A DNA stretch of 64,000 nt from Macrophomina tecta (taxonomy: Eukaryota > Ascomycota > Dothideomycetes > Botryosphaeriales > Botryosphaeriaceae): positions 179,599-243,598 of the forward strand of contig JAKSGN010000034.1 of the NCBI GenBank assembly GCA_024180945.1. The letters are read 5' to 3'. Numbering within the stretch: position 1 is the first letter of the stretch; every line of letters begins with the position of its first letter. A model generated the notes under the pieces. The model was not told the DNA's origin. It saw only the letters and a program-made list of their open reading frames with translations, and ran no database searches. Shown here piece after piece: positions 52,291-62,146 of this stretch. A program made the position numbers and the translations under genes.

Positions 52291-53160
52291 ATAACTCAAT
52301 CAATTCGCACTGAATAACAGTGCGGCGCCGTGATTTTTTCAGTCTAACATCTTCTCAGAAACACTCGAGGAATATAAGAAGTATATTAGAAAAGTCCTAG
52401 AAGTCCTCTAGGTAAAGAATCTATCGCACTAGAAAAATGCGAATGGCACGTTTAAAGGATAGAATTCTTAGGCTTTATTATTACCCCCGGATATGTCGGT
52501 ATGGACGACTCGAAACTGGATTCCATTAGAGAATAGCTAGTACCGAAGACGATTAAAGAAGTATAGTTCTTAGATTCGCGAACTTCTATAGGAAATTTAT
52601 CTAGAGCTACTTAAAGGTCACGGAACCTTTAACGCGACTTACTTAGAAGGAGTATAGCTTCTAATAGGGAGACGATTAGTAGCAAGCCTTCGATTCGCTA
52701 AAAAGAATATTTTACGAAGTACCTGTCTTGGGGATATACGATCCCGATAAACCAATCGAAGTAGAAACTAATGCGTTAGGATTCGCCCTAGGAGCATGTC
52801 TTAGCTAGCCTAATAAGAAAGGTAGATAGCATCCGATCGCGTTCTACTTAAGAAAGTTCACCTTAGTAGAGCTTAACTACGATACTTACGATAAGGAGCT
52901 CTTGGCTATTATCTTAGTATTTAAGCACTAGAGACACTACCTGAAAGGAGCCGACTAGTAGGTAATAGTATATTATAACTATTAGAATCTCACACGCTTT
53001 ACTACGACTAAGGAGCTAAACCGACGATAGGTTCGCTAGTTATAAGAATTAGCATTCTATAATTTTAAGATTACGCATAGGAAAGATATAGATAACGCCG
53101 CCGCTAACGCGCTTAGTAGAAGGGTAGACTATATAGAAGGTAGAGTCGAGCCGCAACCTA
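52290..53160 (+). pseudogene. Ty3/gypsy pol relic with many TAG stops
   Basis: Fragments of RT and RNase H are readable: DDSKLDSIRE..PKTIKEV near 52505-52560, the KPIEVETNA-type RNase H start near 52750, YDKELLAI near 52880. TAG occurs wherever relatives have CAG or TGG, and CAG itself is almost absent after 52340. This is the signature of old RIP. A TGTTGGGATATAAC at 52284 could be an LTR edge. Confidence 0.65.
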
Positions 53161-53618
53161 TAGTATTATAGTAGTTAATCGCGGGATGGCTCGCTCGGCC
53201 GGCATCCAGTAGGCGATACCTTTGGAGGTGTGGAAAAAGGCCAAGACGTAGATGGGCAGGATGATGCCGAGCTTGAAAAGCTAAGTGGCACCCGCCTAGA
53301 TGCCCTGAAACGAAGAATGAGTGGAAGGGGTTACTACCGTGCGCGACCCCCCTGCCCACTCGCTGGCCGCCAACACCTTTGTGTTCCCCTTTTTTTTTTT
53401 TCCCCTTTTTTCCTTTTTTCCGCTACATTGGGTCGCCTCACCTTTCGCCTCACTCTTTGACTTATTGAGTACACAGATTTTGCCTAGTCACCCATTAGTT
53501 AGAGAGAAGGGAGAAACCAGAAAGAGAGGGGGTTCTGTTTAGTCGCGACAAAATCTGAGTTGGTATGTCAAACACAACTCTTTTCACAAAATCACAAAAT
53601 TCTAAATGCTTCATCATA
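53161..53618. other. Junction DNA with a possible membrane-protein scrap
   Basis: The minus strand near 53180-53290 reads KLGIILPIYVLAFFHTSKGI and AYWMPAERAIP, like a piece of a membrane protein, with frameshifts around it. A T-rich run follows at 53391-53420. No gene call is possible. Confidence 0.25.
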
Positions 53619-55010
53619 ACGTACTTCATAAGCGAATTAGTCGCATAAGCGAATTAGTCGCATAAGCGAATTAGTCGGGCATTTCTTGGCACCACGGACA
53701 ACACCACCATCTTCTTGCATTATGACACTACCAGCTAATTTTGTATGACAATTACATTGCGCAACGGTTCTTGAGTGCTGGGCAAGTCCTTATGTTACGC
53801 CCAGTTGACATACACCCCCTGCAGCGGTACGGAGCTCGACTTGAAGCCTCCGGTGTCGCATCACCATCCTCACTTTGAGCAGCTTCTGGAGGTGCTACAG
53901 GCTCCTGTGATAGCTCAACTGCCTCCTTGAGTGTAAGGCTCTCTCTTTGAGTAATATACTTGACTTTAATGTTGCGCTTTTTAACCACTTTAGCATTGTG
54001 AGCCTGTGCACGCTCGAGTTGCTCTGCCATGATTGTTGTCGCTTGTAACGCCAACTTGGCACTCTTTGCCATCTTTCTCATTGCCACCATCGTAGGTGAC
54101 GTGGATCGTCGTTCAAGCTCATGTTGTCGGCGTCCTACAGCTCTCTGCTGCTTCTCAATCTGGCGCACCGTTTTGGGTGTGTTGGTCACCGAATTCGTTG
54201 AGGAAGAACAGGGCTCGGCGGGCGGTGATGGAACGTTGATCGCACCCAATCTATCAAGCACCTCCATAGGATTAAATGGAAAAATGCCGGTAGCTCTAAA
54301 AGCGCTTTCAATATTGCTGTTACTCAGCGCTTCAGGACGAGCAGCAGCGTAGATCCGAAGGAAGTCGTCCACATCAACGTGGTTCTAGCCATCACGGGCT
54401 AACATCTCCACCCCTCGACGATAGCGCCTCTTAACCACGCTGAAGCAAGCGACATCCAATGGTTGTAGAATATGCGAAGAATGTGAGGGTAGCCATAATG
54501 GGATAATGTTGTTTTTCCTTGCATAGGTCTCGAATGGCTCTGAACAGTGGCTGCTGTGTCCATCCATGATGAGGAGTCGTTTAGTGCCTTTGGTGTGTTG
54601 CTTCGTGTAAGGATCAAACACCTCTGTAAGCCATATATAGCCTAATCTGTCATTAGACCATCCGGTTTCGCTGTGGGCGATTACCCAGTCATCTGGAAGG
54701 CCTGCGTCCTTATCAAACCAGATGTTCTGGAACACCTTCCCTTTGGCGATAACCATGGCTGGTATACGGCGTTTGGCTACGTTGATGCATTCGATAACCG
54801 TCATCCAGTCACGATCGCCAGGCTGTATGTGGTATCTAGGTCCATCTGCTACCGTCACAACCGTGGCTATACCAATGTCACCTCTCAGGAAGCCTACCTC
54901 GTCCATATTATAGATATCGTCATCTTGGATGCCATGCTTGTTCGCCACATTCTTGAGGAGCCGAAAATGCTCATTAATCACCTCAGGATCCTAACCAAAA
55001 AAGTTGAGTC
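53619..55010 (-). mobile_element. Pogo/Fot1 transposon, divergent subfamily, 5'-truncated
   Basis: 3' TIR ACGTACTTCATAAGCGAA follows TA at 53617-53618 and holds three direct ATAAGCGAATTAGTCGC units. The 5' part of the element is lost near 55010. Confidence 0.8.
53752..54990 (-). pseudogene. Pogo-type transposase, two in-frame stops
   Basis: DPEVINEHFRLLKN, IYNMDEVGFLRGD (first Asp), LLIMDGHSSHCS (second) and ILQPLDVACFSVVK (third) are followed by TAG at about 54385, then DFLRIYAAARPEALSN, GIFPFNPMEVLDRL, a coiled coil and a Cys-rich end (CRGCMSTGRNIRTC) in which the usual His is Arg-Asn. Another TAG precedes DPEV. Clearly different from the other pogo copies here. Confidence 0.8.
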
Positions 55011-55651
55011 TACTGTTATAAGGGTCGACTGAGCTCTCATACAAGTTCGTCGGGTAGTTTCCTGGCGGATAGTACGGTCGACTCAGGGTAGGGTCGACTC
55101 AGAAAGGAAGCCGGATTTACGTCAAATTGAGATATATAATAGAGCGCACCTGCCCGATCAAAATTATATTGAGAAGTATGCCGATGCGACCGTCCGTTCG
55201 GGCATAATTGGTGAGATAGGGTAACTTAGGGTAAGTTTAATGGGGTGCGCAAGCTGCGGGTGCGCGCGCGGACCAGCGCGACGGTTTGGAAAATCAAAAG
55301 CTCGCCGCACAGAATAGGGTTAGGGTTGCAGACACGATGGCATTTCAAAAACCGAAAAGGTGAGCGCCCCGTCACAAGGGGAGATTTAGAATGCAGTGGG
55401 TTCAGTTGGGTGCATTTAGTAGAGTGGATTCAGTAGAGTGGATTCAGCAGAGTGGATTCAGTAGAGTGGATTCAAAGTAGGGTTGATTTAGGGTAAGGTT
55501 GATTCAAAGTAGGGTTAACTAAGTTTATTCAGGCGCGAACAGGGGTGCGCGATACCGCGTCGCATTTAAAAAAAGGAGCGTATTCGAGCGCCCGTTTAGC
55601 CCGATCAACCAGTTCAAAACGTTTTTCGCGTCCCGCGAACAGACATCAACA
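55011..55651. repeat. Degenerate telomere-like region with 14-bp tandem repeat
   Basis: TAGGGTTAGGGTTG at 55315-55328, several GGGTAA/GGGTTGATT variants, GGGTCGACT repeats near 55015-55095 and a fourfold GTAGAGTGGATTCA array at 55419-55474. It sits directly upstream of the helicase gene and looks like subtelomeric DNA. Confidence 0.6.
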
Positions 55652-57233
55652 ATGGCAAACGAGCATTTTTATCATTTGGCGGAGCATCAGGTCGCGGTGT
55701 GCAAGGAGTGCAGGCACGCCGTGTGGCCGGATCAGGTGGAGGGGCATTTACAGGGCAAGCATCACGGCATGCCCGGGAAGGAGGCGGAGGTCATTGGAGA
55801 CGAGGTCAGGGCGTGGCCCCGATTGATCAGATTCCCCGGGCAGTTTGAGGTGCCGCAGAGCGTCAGCAGACCGATTCCGGAGTTGCCGTTGCACGAAGAT
55901 GGGTTGTTATGCCGGTTAGAGGCAGGTAGGTGCGCGTATATTTGCCGGGACAAGGTGACGATAAAGAAGCATTGGCGGAACGAGCATCAGTGGTCAGCAG
56001 GCGGTAGCCGGGCCGGAGGAGGGTCAGGTAAGAGCAAGAGCGATAGAGTAGAGAGACGGTTTTGGGAGGGGGCGAAACCCGTTCATTGTCAAAGATTTTT
56101 CACCAGCCGGCACGGGTCGCAGTATTTTGAGGTGCAGCAGTCGGAGGAGGACGCAAGCGAACATCAGGCCCGGCGCAGCCGCAATGAAGGGGATGACCGC
56201 GGCAGCAGGGCGACGTGGACCCGGGTGTGGCAGCAGATGCAGAAACAACTCGAAGAGGCCGAGAAGGCGGCAGCCGCGATTATTCAGGACGCCGAGAGGG
56301 ATCAGGCGAACCCGTGGTTAGACCGGACGAAGTGGCAGCAGTATTTGGTCAACAAGAACCGCGAGGATTTATTACGGGCCGTCAGGGAGCCGGGTGGCGG
56401 CGATGACAACAAAAACAAGAGGAGGTGGAGGGCCCCCGGCGACGACGAAGAAGAAGACGACCCGTACAAGCCGATTGAGATGACGGTGTGGCAGGCGATG
56501 GAGGACGTTGCCCGCATCAGTCAGAAGAGCGTGGCGAAAAGGGCAGGCGTATCGATGCGGATGCAGGCGATCAGGACGGAGAAGTATCAGAACCGGTATC
56601 AGCCGTTGCAGCCGTATTTAGGCGAGGAGTCGATCAAGGACCGGGTCCGGCCGTGGGAGCAGATATTAATGTTTTTCATCAGGACGCAGCGGGAGCACGA
56701 TTGGGACAGCCCGGGGTACAGGTTCACCCGCAGTCAAGAGGAGGCATTTATCAGATTGATGAATGAGGCCGAGAAGGTAGCAGGAGGTAAAGGGGGGGAA
56801 GACGGCAGCGGAACCGAGGACGAAGAAAACGACGATGACGATGAAGAAACCAGCAATACCGATAACAAAGAAACCGATGAAGCCGACGAGAGCGACGATA
56901 ACGGCGACGGCGATGATGACGACAGTAGTCAACCGCAGAAGTTAACCCGCATTCAACGCGCGTGTTTGGATTTTTGCATGGAGTTGTTAAATCAGCGATT
57001 CGCCGCGTGCGAGTACGAAAGCGCGTTGGTGTGCGCCGCAGCCGTATTGGGGGTTGACCCGATGGGTGATAGTTGGAGAGGCCCGGACACGTACACGTCG
57101 ATTTTGTCGGCGTTGATGAAGGTGGCGCATTTCATGGTGATTCAGAAAGCATTTGAAATCGCAACCCCGGCGGAGGAGGACGAGCGGTATAGCCCGAGCG
57201 CAAGGCCGTGCAATTTCGAGGATAGCGGGTATG

Positions 57234-57278
<45 letters not shown>

Positions 57279-60200
57279 GCGGCGGCAGCGGTGGCAGCGG
57301 CGGCAGCGGCGGCAGCGGCGGGGGCAGCGGCAGCGGCGGGGGCAGCGGCAGCGGCGGGGGCAGCGGCGGAAGTAGTGGTGGCGGTAGTAGGAGCAACAGC
57401 CGCAACGACCGGACCGGACAGCTCGGCAGGAGCAGTTTGCAGTGGGTGAACAAGATGATGGACGATTTCATGGTCCGCGGCAGCGACAGCCCGATGCAGT
57501 GGTGGTTGGATTTGCGGGCATACGGGATGAAGATTCATTTCAACACGACGGCGAAGGGGCACGTTGGGTGGAGGAACAGGGACGTGTTGGAGTACAAGAA
57601 CGTATCGTTCAGCATGGCACAGTTCCGCGGTATGGTGCACCGGTTGGCACAGACGACGGCGCAGGTGTTGGTGGAGGATTTGTTGTTTTGCAAAAGCCGG
57701 CGGGAGGTGCCCGCGGTGCCGTGGCATTCGATGCATGACGACCCGACAAACGGCCGTCGAGGGTGGAATTTTTTGCAGGATCAGCGCAACAGATTCCCCG
57801 TGGACGGGAGGTCGTGGTTGTTCGAGCAGATTATGCAGAACGGCGCGGTCAGAAGGCGGTTCACCCGGCAGGGGACGGCGTCGGGGTTGAGCCGCGAGGC
57901 CGCGTTGGATTGGATGGGCCGCGTGGCCGCGTTCAAGGAGAAGTTGTTGGTGTTGATGCATATCACGGGCGGGCAGCCGGGGAGAGGCCCCGAGATATTA
58001 AGCATCAGGCACAGCAACACAGCCGAGGCAGGGCACCGGCACATTTTCATCGAGGACGGCATGGTCGTGTTTGTGACGCGGTATCACAAGGGGTACGCGT
58101 TGCAAGGGGACGTCAAGATTATTCATCGATATTTGCCCCGCGAGGTGGGCGAGTTATTGGTGTTGTATTTATGGTTGATTTTGCCGTTTCAGCAGCGAAT
58201 GGAGGTGTTGATGCGAGGCAATCCGCAGGAGCAGATGCAGGGGCAACAACAGCAGGGGCAACAACAGCAGAGGCAACAACAGCAGAGGCAACAACAGCAG
58301 AGGCAACAACAGCAGAGGCAACAACAGCAGAGACAGATGCAAAATCAAAAGCAAAAGCCGCCGCAGTTGCCGCCGTTGTCAGCGCATTTGTGGGCGCCCG
58401 AGCCCGGTGGCAAGAGGTGGACGACAGAGCGGATGAGGCAGGCGATGAAGCGTGAGACGGCCGCCGGTTTGGGGCATGAGATTACCGTGCAGGCGTACCG
58501 CGACATCGCAATAGCAATCAGCAGGCAGTGGATCAGAGGACCGACGGCATTCAGGCAGGATAATGGGGAAGGAGATGATGAAGGGCCGCAGGATGAAGAC
58601 GATGCGGCAGCAGCGATTGCCGATGCGCAGGCAGGACACACGTCGCACGTAGCAGGCATTATATACGCGCGAGGCATCATGGAGCAGTTGGGATGGGTGG
58701 CGGAGCGGAGGCAGAAGTTTCGAGCGTGCAGCATCGATTGGCATCGATTTTTGGGGTTCGAATCGACCCGCCAGGCAGACGAACAGTACGAACGGGACGA
58801 ACAGATGGACGGCAAGATGATAAGCAAGAAGCGCAAGCGGTGCCCGTTCGAGGATGAGGCCGACGAGGAGCGGTTGAACCGCCGGACCCGGTTGAGGAAG
58901 ATGAACGCCGAGGAGCAGTTGAAGCAGTTGGTAGGCAAGGAGGCGGTGTTCCGCAGCGTGCAGAAGCCGGCGATGGAGGCAATAAAGGCCGGGTATAGCC
59001 CCGTGGTGGCGGTGATGCCGACGGGGGCGGGCAAGAGCGTGTTGTTCATGTTGCCGGCGTGGGCAGAGCCCGGGGGCACGACGGTGGTAGTAGTGCCGTT
59101 AAAGTCGTTGCGCAAGGATATGAGGCGGCGGTGCAAAGAGGCGGGCGTAAGGTGCGCGGTGTGGGGCGGCAGGCAGCAGCCGGACGCGGAGTCGATTGTA
59201 TTGGTGACGCCGGAGGCGGCGGTGGGCGAGGAGTTCGGGACGGTTTTAAAGCGCATCAGGCGGACGAGGCAGTTGGACCGGATCGTCGTGGACGAATGTC
59301 ACGTCGTGTTGAACGACCGAGTGGATTTTCGCAAGCATTTGCAGCGATTGGGCAAGTTGGCGGGGGCGGAGACGCAGATGGTGTTGTTGACGGCGACGTT
59401 GCCGCCGGCGGAGGAGGGCAGGTTATACAAGCGGATGGGGTGGATGGCGGACGAAGTGAAGATGTTTAGGGGGTCGACGGTGCGCAAGAACGTGCAGTAT
59501 AGGGTGGTAGGTGGGAAGGGGAGCGGCAGGAAGGAGCAGGAGGATTTGGTGACGGAGTTGGTGGAGCAGCAGTTAACGGCGTCGGCGGAGGGCAAGGTGG
59601 TGGTTTATTGCAAGACGAAGGGAGAGGTCGAGCGGTTGGTAGGGGCAGGCCGGTTCGTTTGCGAAGCATTTCACGCCGATATAAGCGATCAGCGCAAGGA
59701 CGAAGTGTTGGAGGATTTCCGGGCAGGCCGAGAGCGAGTGGTGGTGGCGACGAGCGCGTTGGGCATGGGGATTGATATTCCGGACATTAGGTTGATTGTG
59801 CATGCGGGCGAGCCGCGCAGCATGATGGATTACGGGCAGGAGAGCGGCAGGGCAGGGAGAGACGGCAGAAGGAGCGAGGCAATTGTGGTCAGAGGGGGAG
59901 GTGGGGAGGTGGAGGATAAGTTGGTCGAGCAGTATACGGATCCGGCAAGCGGGCAGTGCCGCCGTATCATCATGGACGAGTATTTTGATGGCCGGAGGGG
60001 GCGAATTTCATGCGAGGATGGCGAAGAATTGTGTGATAATTGCGGGGGAGACGGGGAAAGGCGAGGAGCAGAGGTAGAGCAGGCGGAGAGGGAGCAAATA
60101 GAAAGGGGGCAAATGGAGAAGGAGCGAATAGAAAGAGAGCGGGTGGAGCGGGAGCAGGTAGAGCGGGAAAAGAGCAGGGAGATATTCCGTAGGCAGGAGC

Positions 60201-60691
60201 AGCAACGGGCCCGGCCGTATATAAGGCAGGCGGCGAGGGCGCAGGAGGAGAGGCAGGAGTTGGAGGAAGTAGAGCGGCAATTGCGGCGGTGGAAGCGGGT
60301 TTGTGGGGTGTGCAAGGCGGTAGGGTGGCCGGCAGAGCATGACGTTGGCGATTGCATGACGGAGAAGGGACAGCAGGCAGAGGATGAAAGGCGCAAGGCA
60401 AAGCGGACGATCAGGTACGACCGATATTCGGGGTGTTTTAGATGCGGGGCGCCGCAGAGCGTGTGTGATGGGTGGGAGAGCAACGACAGCGGCGGGTGGA
60501 GAAGGACGGGGCGGGAATGTCAGTACAGTGGAGTATTGTTGGGGGCATTGTACGGGATCAAGCACGGGGTACGGGGCAGTTTGGAGAAGGTGGTTGCAGC
60601 AGATAGCAGAGAATGGAGTAGATGCAGAGCAGGAGGAGAGTGTGGTCGGGTATTTAGGGCGAAAGCGGGATACGGCAGAGGTGGAGAGTAA
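55652..60691 (+). CDS. Giant OrsD-like / RecQ-type helicase protein, 1679 aa
   Basis: Single exon. Residues 1-125 hold an OrsD-type (DUF3505) zinc region (CKECRHAVWPDQVEGHLQGK; LCRLEAGRCAYICRD..HWRNEH). Acidic, poly-Ser and Gly/Ser linkers follow (about 380-430 and 530-590). The centre carries GGQPGRGPEILSIRH at about 777, VTRYHKGY at 810, LGHEITVQAYRD at 941 and AGHTSHVAGIIYAR at about 995, a spacing like the R..K..H..Y of tyrosine recombinases (inference). A CAACAGCAGAGG-type Gln array sits at about 865-890. The helicase has PTGAGKSVLF (about 1120), DECH (1213), LTATLPP, GMGIDIPDIR, QESGRAGRDGR (1400) and a Cys patch (CEDGEELCDNCGG). A charged coiled coil and Cys motifs end it. The architecture resembles telomere-linked helicases of fungi. 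Leu is almost always TTG/TTA. A likely frameshift near 60590 alters the C-terminus. Confidence 0.85.
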
Positions 60692-60755
60692 TAATTTAGT
60701 TTGGGAATTTTTATGGTTGGCGCGGCGGGTAGATAGCATAGGCGGGGAGGGGTGA

Positions 60756-61370
60756 TGTTAGGGAGCGTCGGTGGGGGGTAGTGGCGTTTAAGGGTGGGTG
60801 TAGGAGTGCAAGGGTAGGTGTGAGGGTTGGTGTAAGTTTAGGTTAAGATAGATTGATATTGAGAGATCGAGCGCGCGCGTAAAGCAAAGAAGCCGAAGCA
60901 CGGCGTACGAACGGTAAAAGCAGCGTAAAATAGATGTATGATAGGGAATAGGTGGTGGGAAAGCGCGGGGGGTGGGGAGGTAGGGTGGAGGGCGATGGGG
61001 GTTTTGTACGTTTAAAAAATCGGCAGATTTATAAGTATAAAAATTGGAGGATGGCGAGTTAGGTATTTATTAGAATAGAGAGCGCACAGGCATTATTTTA
61101 CGGTATTAAAGAACGCAATAGCGTGGTTATTCGATAGTAGATTAAGCGGGGGCGATAATAGAGGCGGAGGGTAGAGGGTAGTAATAATTGGGGGCATAGG
61201 AAGAAAAAAGGTATAGAGTAGAGAGAGCGAATAGAGATTATTTATAGACGTTAAGAAGGCCGTTTTTATAGCAGAGTCGATGTTCGGTCAGGCGTAGGTA
61301 ATAGAGGAAGCGAAGGGCGGAGGGGTAGGTAGTGGTGACGGTTCGGGCCGCCGGGGAGGAAAGTGTTGGC
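60756..61370. other. 3' flank of the helicase gene, G-rich, no gene
   Basis: Purine-rich DNA with GGGTGGGTGTAGG-type runs near 60800 and few C outside CG, CA or CC. No open frame of note. Confidence 0.5.
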
Positions 61371-62146
61371 GGAGCGGTTAGTATAAAAGAAGAGTCCGAG
61401 TATTCGAGTTAACGGTATTTATATGCGTAGAAATTGATTGCAATATCGAAATAGATGGAAAGTTAGCATATAGTAAGAAAGGGAATAAGAAGTGGGTAGG
61501 TAGATTTTAAGAGCGGTTTAAGGAAGAAGAGTTTTAGTAGAGCGGTTTATATATAAGAAGGGTATAAGAATTTAGGAAAACGGTTTTTAAGTGCGTAGAA
61601 AGCGGTTCCGTAGTCGAAATCGATAAATGATAGGTGGTAAAATAAGGGCAGATAGCGAGGGTTAGGGTAAGTAAATTTAGGGTGGATTTAAGGGGGAAAA
61701 GTTTTAGAGAGACGGTTAGTATATAAGAAGCATCCGAGAATTCAAATAAAGAATTTTCGCATATAGAGAAATCGATTAGAATATTAAAATAGACGGAAAG
61801 TTAATACGCAGTAGAAGAGGAATAGGGAGAAAGTATATAGATTTTAGGGGCGGTTTAGAGAAGAAAAGTTTTAGTAGAGCGGTTTATATAGAAGAAGAGT
61901 TCGAGAATTTAAGAAAATAGTTTTTATAAAATATAGAAAGTGATTCCGCGGTCGAAATTAGTAAAAGACGGGTAGTGAAATTAGGGTAGTAGCGAGGGTT
62001 AGGGTAAGTAAATTTGCGGTGGATTTAGGGCAGAAAAGTTTTAGGGAGACGGGTAGTATATAAAATAAGTCCGAAAAATTCGGATAAACGGGTTTTATAT
62101 ATAGAGAAATCGATTGTAACATCGAAATAGGCGGAAAGTTAGTATA
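61371..62146 (+). repeat. Satellite of about 170 bp, five units alternating A/B
   Basis: Unit starts marked by GAGCGGTTAGTAT or GAGCGGTTTATAT lie near 61371, 61540, 61709, 61874 and 62045, spaced 165-171 bp. Units 1, 3 and 5 resemble each other (GGAAAGTTAGTAT end) and units 2 and 4 resemble each other (GTGCGTAGAAAGCGG type, then AGGGTTAGGGTAAGTAAATTT). This gives a 340-bp higher-order repeat. GGGTTAGGG occurs at 61659-61667 and 61996-62004. The last unit is cut by the pogo. Confidence 0.75.

Larger units (their letters stand above)
55521..62146 (+). other. CT-dinucleotide-free segment
   Basis: Reading every line of the plus strand I find only two CT dinucleotides (56249 and 57422) between 55521 and the pogo start at 62147, while AG is frequent. 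The rule covers the coding region (no CTN Leu, no NCT codons) and 1.4 kb of non-coding DNA, and ends exactly at the inserted pogo. Confidence 0.85.

Noticed and set aside
55652..60691. Starship captain (DUF3435) identity for the giant protein
   Set aside because: The captain signature was not seen and the protein carries a RecQ helicase; no cargo or Starship-like borders were found.
56987..60739. Long minus-strand frames opposite the giant helicase
   Set aside because: Low-complexity Ala/Pro/Leu/His translations caused by the biased base composition; the plus strand holds the helicase motifs.
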